64,000 nt of DNA from positions 62,001 to 126,000 of the forward strand of contig JAHQIW010004423.1 in assembly GCA_019055375.1 (NCBI GenBank). Direction: 5' to 3'. The position numbers were made by a program, and so were the translations under genes. The notes below the pieces were generated by a model. It searched no databases and was not told the DNA's origin. It saw only the letters and a program-made list of their open reading frames with translations. Positions within the stretch are counted from its first letter, which is position 1; each line of letters begins with the position of its first letter. Positions 57,116 to 64,000 of this stretch are shown in pieces. The stretch comes from Parelaphostrongylus tenuis. Its lineage: Eukaryota; Nematoda; Chromadorea; Rhabditida; Metastrongylidae.

Positions 57116-57369
57116 ATACGACAAAGAACGATCACAGCTTACCGTTTCAAATTTATTAGCCGTATAATGAATTGTAAAGGATTCGCTGAAGTTGCAGACA
57201 ATCTCTTATATTTTACGTCTACATCTATTCAATGAAGCTTGCCACATTTATTTCCGCGATGTAAGCCTGGTTCGATTGGTTTTCAGTTTAAGTAATCTAT
57301 TTTGCTAGTTGTCTGTCATATTTATTCGATGCCAAGCAATCGATTTTTTTGTAATGTTATTTTCTGAAA

Positions 57370-57660
57370 AGGCGCATGTGGCGCAGTGGTTAGAGTTGCC
57401 ATGCACCACACACGTGGTCGATGGTTCGATTCCGCGCCCGAAGCTCATCAAGCTTTCCGTCCTTCAGGACTCGGTGATTTGGTACCAGATCTGTCTGAGA
57501 GTATAGCAGCACCGACTAGATGCATCGGTAGGCATCACGAGTCATTGCTAGAGCCAGGTATGCATCCAGTCACCTTTAACGGCGCTACGAATGGAGTGGA
57601 ATGCATGGGGCATCCCCCTGGGATATATCGACGCCGAGGGATAGAGCGCTGGTACGGCTC
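57370..57660 (+). mobile_element. tRNA-derived SINE, family 1
   Basis: Head GCGCATGTGGCGCAGTGGTT and a good B box GGTTCGATTCC; diverged 3' body. About 175 bases upstream of the SMAP start, so it may fall in the promoter. Confidence 0.82.
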
Positions 57661-57817
57661 CTGAGTCGCTGATTTTTTCTTGTGATGAGACTGATTGGGG
57701 ACGGGAAAAGGTCCATAGTTGTTTGTCGGTCATTTTAACCCCTTTTTTCATAATTTATTCTCTATTTTCTGACGTGAAATTTGTCACAGGGACTGCATTC
57801 CGTTTCAATCAATCTAT

Positions 57818-57835
57818 TTTTTTTCATTATCAGCG
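57818..57835 (+). promoter_or_regulatory. Acceptor just upstream of the SMAP start (trans-splice or 5' exon junction)
   Basis: A T-run followed by CATTATCAG ends two bases before the SMAP ATG pair. In nematodes this position and sequence is typical of a spliced-leader acceptor; an upstream non-coding exon would look the same. Confidence 0.5.
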
Positions 57836-58259
57836 ATGATGCGTCGTGGGAAGATCGATGGGAAGAAAGCCGAGCAAGAACGCCTACAGAACATCTTGTT
57901 GGATATGCTCAAAGAAGACGAGAACAAGTACTGCGCCGACTGTCAAGCGAAAACCCCAAGGTGCTCCCTCACTGAGCTTTCTCTCATAGTCGTCGGTCTG
58001 TTCGAAATAACTTCTAAACTTCAGGTGGGCTGCATGGAATCTCGGAGTGTTCATTTGTATCCGATGCGCTGGTATCCATAGAAATCTTGGTGTGCACATT
58101 TCAAAGGTATCCTTCTTAAGAGTAGCTACGGTAACTGTTACATTCAGTAAGCCATTGGCGAGATCTTTTTGTATGTACATATATGTGTATATATATATGC
58201 ATATACAAATGTATATATGCATGTTCTGCACGTGTTTACGATGCATATGTGCATATTAT

Positions 58260-58310
<51 letters not shown>

Positions 58311-61300
58311 TTCTGATCAGACGGGAGCAAATGATAAATAGATCTCATTCGGTGGAGAAGAACTTTTCATAGGTGTGTTATCAGTCGAAAGCTCAGACTT
58401 CTGGCTACAGCCCGATGCCGCCAGTTTTTCGAAATACCCCTTATAACATTGTAACATTCGATAAAAAACCATGTTTCATGAAACCACGTGTTTCTTTTTC
58501 TTATTCCGCTTATATTTCGCTGGACAAAACTCCTTCCTCAGAGTGCTAGTACTCAAACTTTAGCACAAGCTTCGAAGAACTCAAAAATGTGTTTGCTTCT
58601 AACAAGCTCTCCTGATCTTTTGATCTACTCTGGTCTCTCATTTGTGCTCTAAATAAACCTCGCCAGACAGAGCTCTTTCTTCACACTATTAGTAATCATT
58701 TCATAGCGAAATGTTTACTGTTTCTATCAATCTGCTTATTTTCTGGAAATACGGTTTAGCATGGAAAATAAGATTGAGTTTTATATTTTTGGTAACGTTG
58801 AACGTTACTCGACAAGGCGATGACCGTGGCAGGGGCAGGGCGAGGCGGCTCGATCGATATATTGTTATTCAATTGAAAATTTTCCTTCGCTTCATTAGAA
58901 ACTCTAGATAAAATGGTTGACTGAGATACTACGAAAATTTCTCTACACACTGATATGCTTTTCGTCTTCCAGCGAATTATACGCATGATAAAAATGAAGG
59001 GTAGAAGGCGAGTGTGAAGTATGTTTTGATCTGAATGCAATAACGTTAGAAAGGGTGTTTTCAAAACAGGCGACGTGGGGCGGTAGCCTTAAGTTTCAGC
59101 TTTCGAACGGTCATTAGCACTCCTATGAGAAGTTCCTCTCAAGCGAATGAGATTGGTTTTTCATTTGTTCACTCCCAATCAGAGTCGTATATAGATATAT
59201 ATATAGATATATATATTATATATATATATATATGTATATGTGCATATATGTATACCTGTATGTACTTGTACCTGTATGTATGTTGTACATGTAGTGTGTG
59301 CTATACATGTGCGTAATATGCTAATATATCTGTACATATCAGTCTAAATTCTGTCTATTTTGACTGCACTTGCAGTGTATGATCTTATAGTATACCCATA
59401 TATGACCGTCGACGGTTGGCTGTTGGAAGACAACGCGTATGTAGCGTAAAATAAGAGTGCTGTGCAACATACGAGCGTCGTAGTGCAACGGTTAGCTATA
59501 CGCTCCGGAAAGAGAGATCTGGGTATCGTAATCCCGGCTGACGCAAACGTTTTTGCACAGTACTCCACATATTGGGTATATGTGTACATATATATATATA
59601 CATATATATATATATGCTATGTGCATGTAATACGTATATTTCCCCTATGTTATACGTGCCATCTTATCACAAGTGTGTTTGTACATGCATTCATTTATTC
59701 TTAACACAACCCGTCATCACAATTTTCATTGTGCGGATCCCAGTGCTTCTAGCATTCGATTCGTTTTTCGGCTTCTTCTTGAATGCCGTAGAATACCGGT
59801 CGAGTATGTGGCCTTGCAACCTCGGTGATACCCTGGATGTGGCGTTCTATAGGGTGATTTTGTTGAGTGCCGGAGAGAGCTGGGGGTGAAACTCGGCTCG
59901 ACACGCGGCGCGACGAACGTCACGACCACTCGGCTACGGCGCCCTATATATACATTATGCACAATAAATATACACATATATGGTGCATATACGTAGATAT
60001 GTATATGCATATACATGTGTATATATACATGTGCATCCTTGCATTTAAACACGTCCATGTGTACGTTTGGGCATGTTATATACATGTTTAATGTGTGTAA
60101 TGCATGTATGTACGCACCTAGGTTCGATCGGTCAACTTGGACTCGTGGACAGCTGAGCAGGTCCAGTCAATGCGTGTTATGGGAAATGAGAAAGCACGAA
60201 AGGTATCACCGATCTAGGAGTTTTACTTCTGTTCTTCTCTCAGGAATCATTGAAAAAACTTTTTTTCGATCTTCTTTCTCATTGGTTATTCAAGATTTAC
60301 GAGCACTCCCTTCCCGAACATTTTCGACGATCGATGACGGATCATCAAATGGAACAATTTATTCGCGCCAAGTATGAACAGAAAAGGTGGATTTTCTTTG
60401 TTTTTTTTTTTTAGATATCACACTCCACTGCATTTTCGCTAATATTTCAATCTACATTTGATTTGTTTCAGATATATGTTGAATGGTTTCGTATATCCTC
60501 GGATAGATATCAATGATTTACCAAAACCTGGTCAAGTAATCACTAAACAAAAGAGTGCTGCTGCACAACCCTTGCGCACATCGGTATGCTTAAATTTATT
60601 ATCCAGTGTTTTTTTTTCTTTAGATTCTCTGGAAGTTAATGTCGAGTCTCAATCTGTATCACTAAAATAATCTCTGTCAGCTCAGAATTACCTTCATCTG
60701 AAATAGCAAACATTAGAACCATGCCTTCTTGCCGCCGAAAAATGAGGTTATTTACGAGTTGCAGAAATTTCGGGATTTCTGGAGACGATGAAGTTAAAAG
60801 ATAGTTTTGACCCCGGCGAGGTATTTGAAGCATTTTTTCCAAACGAACTGGTCGAAATGCATGAGGAAGTGGCGGTCGGTAGGCGATACATATGACGAAT
60901 ATGGTTCACGAGCAAATTCTCGTAGCCCGGCTCGTTATGCCTTCGGATCATTGGTATTGTGACGTGTTCCTAAACCGTGCAGCAACCTTCTGTTGAGTGT
61001 CTTCAACTTTTCAATCTTATGGAGATTTTTGAGATAGCCTATGCGTTCAAACAAAAAAAAAAAGGCGTTCAATTCCCCAGGGGTGCGCCATGCATTCGAT
61101 CTCATCATGAATCGTTAGAAATGGTTAAGCATATTTGGCTTTTAGAATGACTCGTGGTAGTCTACCGATGTATCGAGTTAGTGCTGCTGCTGTTCTAGAC
61201 AAGTCCAATATCAATTTGCCGACCCTGAAAGGGTGGAAAACTGGGTGAGCCTTGGACGCTGGCAAACCAGATATCATGTTTGTGCTGCAGGGCACCTCTA

Positions 61301-63305
61301 ACCATTGTGTCACACTCGCCTTTACCTATGCGCTTACATCGAGTTCTTCTGCAAGTTCTGAATCTATGAATTAGCTATGTGTACATGCTTCTGTCAAAGT
61401 TGTCAATTCATCATAGCCAATAGCAGAAGAACCTTTGCAACCGTTCTCACATCAGAAGTTAAAATCACAACAACGGAGTTCTCAAACCATCGAAAGCGTC
61501 TGCATTTTCGAAAACATCTCCTTGGTTTTATAGCCATATTGTTCAAACGTTTGGCTGCAAAATCCAAGTTTGATTTCTTAGAAAATTGGTCGAAATTGCC
61601 GGTTTGACTCATGAAATGTTAAGATATAATGTGCAGGAATGCAATTTGCATTATAAATCATTTATACGGAACGAAAGTATCAAAAGTGAGCTTTAAAGTG
61701 GAAATTAATTGTAGCGTATTCTAAAAAAAAATGATTTAAAAGCGCATTCAAAAAAACTGAATGAAATTCCGACTTTAATTTCCACTCTACAATTCGATAT
61801 ATCGGAATGAAACCAATTTCTGAGGGAAACGTCGAAATGTTATTAGGAAAAACTTTAGCAGAGTCATTATTCCGGTGTGTATTTTTTAGCCAAACGTTGT
61901 TCGGGTACCTGACGTTTCAACTGCGACTAAACCTGAAGCCGCTGTTGTTAGTGATCTCTTGGATCTCTTCTCTCCAACAAGTTCATCCACTCATGACAAT
62001 GAAATCGGCTCATCTACTGGAGATCTTGGGACTCTTTCGTTGAGTAGTGACCAAGTAAGAATTATACGGTATTCTGTTTTCTTACTGTACCTCCACTCAG
62101 TTAAAAACTACAGCTGCTTTACGTCATTGCGTTATATTCATGAGATATCTCGAAACTTTTAATGCCCCTTGCAGACGTTTAATGTCAACTCATAAGTTAA
62201 TTACGGCATGTTTTGATTCAGAATGGCCAAGCGAATAAAACGTCGGAGTTGGATGACACTTTTGGATCTTTTGCGTCTGCTCCTATCATCGATAGTGCAC
62301 TGGTGGCTGAAAATTCTCTAACATCACCCGAAGATAGTAGGAAAAATTCCGCAACATGTCCACAATCATCGGATAATTTAATGTCTTTATCAACTGCTGA
62401 GGCTTTGAATGACGAGAAAAAGTCGAATGCGGATATACTTTCCCTTTTTGGAGATCAGAAAGAGGTTGGAAATGTGAGTATTCGTCTGTTCAACATCTCA
62501 TTTGTCATGATGAAACATCTTTTCAGGGTACGGTCCCATCAATTATACCTGTTGGAGGGTTTGCTGCATTCGGTTTGAAAGCTGCTACTCCTCAAAATCA
62601 ACACCAAATGATGGGAGCGAATCCACCGTCAGTAGTTCAAAATTCGACTTACGCAGGAGGTCCAACTATGATGATGTGGGAGTTGGTGACCCTATGCATC
62701 AGCAACAAGTTTTTATGATGCGTGATGGGTTCCCGAATCCTTTCGAGCATCGCGTGTAGGTGGAATGATGCAATTTCCTTCCGGCTTCGTACCAGCAGGG
62801 AAGCCACCAATCCAGCAACAACCGACTTCTCCAACTTGCTACTCATTGCGAGCCAACAATGCATTTGCTGACCTTTCTCTTGGGAAAGTTAGTCCAGTTT
62901 ATATCTTTCTTCTTTCTTTTAATTCAATAACTTATTGCTTAATATATATCGAAGAAGAAGTGATAGCAGAGCGGTGGTCTTGGTGGCATAGTGATACCAT
63001 GTGCCCCTGGTTTAGGTGAAAATCGGGTTAGACTCCCGCCTGATGTCGAATGTTTTGCGTACCCCTCAATACTTTAGTGTACTTATTGTTCAATTATGGT
63101 TAACACGTTCTGCTACATGAGTAAATCAAATTCTTAATTTTTATTATTCTGTGTCTCTGGTGTCCAATAAGACGCTGCAATATGTGTTTGCCAGGTGCTA
63201 AGCATGAGTTGTATGCATGACAAGGTGACGAGTTCGAATCCTACGGTTCAATCGCAGACAGCAGCTTCATGTAAACAGAACTTCGACGATCTTTTGGGAC
63301 TCTAG
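57836..63305 (+). CDS. ArfGAP of the SMAP family, nine exons with two frameshifts in exon 8
   Basis: Exons 57836-57960, 58025-58106, 60122-60202, 60295-60386, 60472-60583, 61890-62054, 62222-62473, 62527-62887 and 63279-63305; about 432 residues. SMAPs stimulate GTP hydrolysis by Arf GTPases on clathrin-coated carriers. Seen: zinc finger Cys33, Cys36, Cys53, Cys56, with the catalytic Arg61 in [57 protein letters not shown]; a clathrin-box-like DLLDLF at 186-191; Ser/Thr-rich tail with [23 protein letters not shown]; and a last exon of NFDDLLGL plus stop. In exon 8 the frame slips by one missing base near 62668-62680 and again near 62745-62757; adding both back restores phase into the last exon. 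Intron 2 (2 kb) holds microsatellites and SINEs; intron 5 and intron 8 hold further tRNA-like repeats. Start: first ATG of a tandem ATG pair, two bases after an acceptor. Confidence 0.92.
58168..58308. repeat. TA-rich microsatellite in SMAP intron 2
   Basis: Compound (TATG/CATA) tract leading into a pure (TA)n run at about 58265-58308. Confidence 0.93.
58430..59180. repeat. Dispersed ~150-base repeat copies in SMAP intron 2
   Basis: Inverse copy 58500-58710 (CGCCAGACAGAGCTCTTTCT) and forward copy 58940-59150 (TTCGAACGGTCATTAGCACT). Confidence 0.5.
59190..59300. repeat. TA/TG microsatellite in SMAP intron 2
   Basis: (ATAG)n then (TA)n then GTATGTAC-type repeats. Confidence 0.9.
59463..59572 (+). 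mobile_element. tRNA-like SINE, family 4
   Basis: GCGTCGTAGTGCAACGGTTA, GGGTATCGTAATCCCGGC and tail GACGCAAACGTTTTTGCAC. In intron 2 of SMAP. Confidence 0.6.
59577..59620. repeat. TA/CA microsatellite in SMAP intron 2
   Basis: ACATATATATATACATATAT run immediately after a tRNA-like SINE. Confidence 0.88.
59705..59945 (-). mobile_element. tRNA-like SINE, family 3
   Basis: Minus strand begins GGCGCCGTAGCCGAGTGGTC, a good tRNA A box, and ends AGTGCTTCTAGCATTCG (inverse) like the 22.3 kb copy. In intron 2 of SMAP. Confidence 0.72.
59945..60110. repeat. TATATACA/CATG microsatellite in SMAP intron 2
   Basis: Imperfect ATACATGTGTATATAT-type repeats up to 12 bases before exon 3, which may complicate calling the acceptor at 60121. 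Confidence 0.85.
61075..61322 (-). mobile_element. tRNA-derived SINE, family 1, diverged
   Basis: Minus strand: GAGTGTGACACAATGGTTAG head, TTGTCTAGAACAGCAGCAGC body, and a GAATGCATGGCGCACC tail block. In intron 5 of the SMAP gene. Confidence 0.72.
62964..63078 (+). repeat. tRNA-like repeat, family 2, single right arm
   Basis: TTGGTGGCATAGTGATACCA, then GGGTTAGACTCCCGCCTGAT and the family end GAATGTTTTGCGTACCCCTC. In intron 8 of SMAP. Confidence 0.65.
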
Positions 63306-64000
63306 GTTTTCGTTGTTTTCTCCTTTCGACTCTGCTAGCACTAATTTAGGTTAAGAAATACCAACTTCGAAAAGTCGAGTAATTAGAACCTCTCGGTTGA
63401 TTATTGTTTTCTGAGACAACCAACTTTTGTTTTTCTTTTTCCTTATATGCATGCTATTTACCACGTTCTTCCTCTTTTCATTTCGAATTAGTCGAGAATA
63501 ATGTTATTTATTTATTTATTTATTTTCGTATCAGCTGGGAAAATGCCACTAAAGTGATATATGTGTGATACCTTAGTTATGACTCTGTAGATAGTGTGTG
63601 ACTGGTTTTCACGACTTCTAAAGTGTTAAATTATCGACAGAACAACGGTTGTTGAAATGCATTGAGCATCATTCTCTTTTTCATTCCGATTGTTGATGCC
63701 TTGTGCTGAAGGAAGTTTTTTAGCTATCTGTACTCTAAAAATTTTGGTTGTGGCTCAATCATTGTTCAGTGGGTTTTTTTTTTGCATCGTTCTCTTTGGG
63801 TTGTGAATTGTATGATGCATTGTACTATAAATTATAATATTTTCTACCAACTGTGTTGCCAGCGTGATGCCTTAGGCTATCTGTGTTCTCAATACCTGTG
63901 ATTTTTATAATTTGACTCGGAAGATTTTCCGCACTAATAGTTTGCGGTTTTGCAACGGATGCTGATCGATTACGTAGATATCTATTTGGATTTCGAATTG
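63306..64000. other. 3' region of the SMAP gene
   Basis: T-rich sequence with a TTTA tandem run at about 63507-63525; likely 3' UTR then spacer. No second gene is visible. Confidence 0.45.

Noticed and set aside
58168..58316. Open frames rich in Tyr/Ile over TA tracts
   Set aside because: Translations of microsatellite DNA.

Overview
This is a window of nuclear DNA from a nematode, most likely a strongylid (hookworm-like) clade V species. The evidence is short exons split by small introns with TTTTCAG-type acceptors, A+T-rich spacers, caveolin/MOF/SMAP orthologs, and a dense load of degraded RTE-type LINEs, mariner remnants and tRNA-derived SINEs. The species assignment is inference; I could not search a database. 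There is no sign of bacterial, viral or organellar DNA.

Layout. 1-23.8 kb has no convincing protein gene. It holds RTE LINE 3' ends (all on the minus strand), hammerhead-type foldback elements, SINEs and a dispersed ~150 bp repeat. 23.8-25.3 kb is a five-exon caveolin gene (+). 25.4-31.6 kb is A+T-rich spacer with a small TIR-bounded mariner derivative and a decayed hammerhead foldback. 31.6-40.0 kb is a 15-16 exon minus-strand gene for an RRM-containing, charged, probably nuclear RNA-associated protein that I cannot name; one 4.1 kb intron carries a dead mariner, a hammerhead element and two SINEs. 44.5-49.0 kb is a nine-exon MOF/KAT8-type MYST histone acetyltransferase (-). 49-57 kb is repeats, including a perfect 93-bp-arm palindrome with a complete hammerhead motif in each arm and a ~1.5 kb satellite array. 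57.8-63.3 kb is a nine-exon SMAP-type ArfGAP (+) that ends in a tiny exon encoding NFDDLLGL.

The main unusual content is a set of hammerhead ribozyme (type I, very short stem III) motifs inside palindromic or tandem elements at about 0.5, 7.8, 11.8, 16.1, 29, 35.1, 41.4 and 51.3 kb. Four copies (35.1 kb minus; 41.7 kb plus; 51.3 kb on both strands) keep the catalytic core with paired stems. Two sequence families share this organisation. It resembles the hammerhead-bearing terminal repeats of Penelope-like retroelements, but no reverse transcriptase of that type is visible here.

The MOF and SMAP genes each carry two isolated one-base frameshifts in otherwise well-conserved exons, and one satellite copy is riddled with single-base deletions. 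The simplest reading is uncorrected assembly indels, not pseudogenes. The three recognised genes act in unrelated places (membrane caveolae, chromatin, Arf-regulated vesicle traffic), so I infer no shared pathway or operon.
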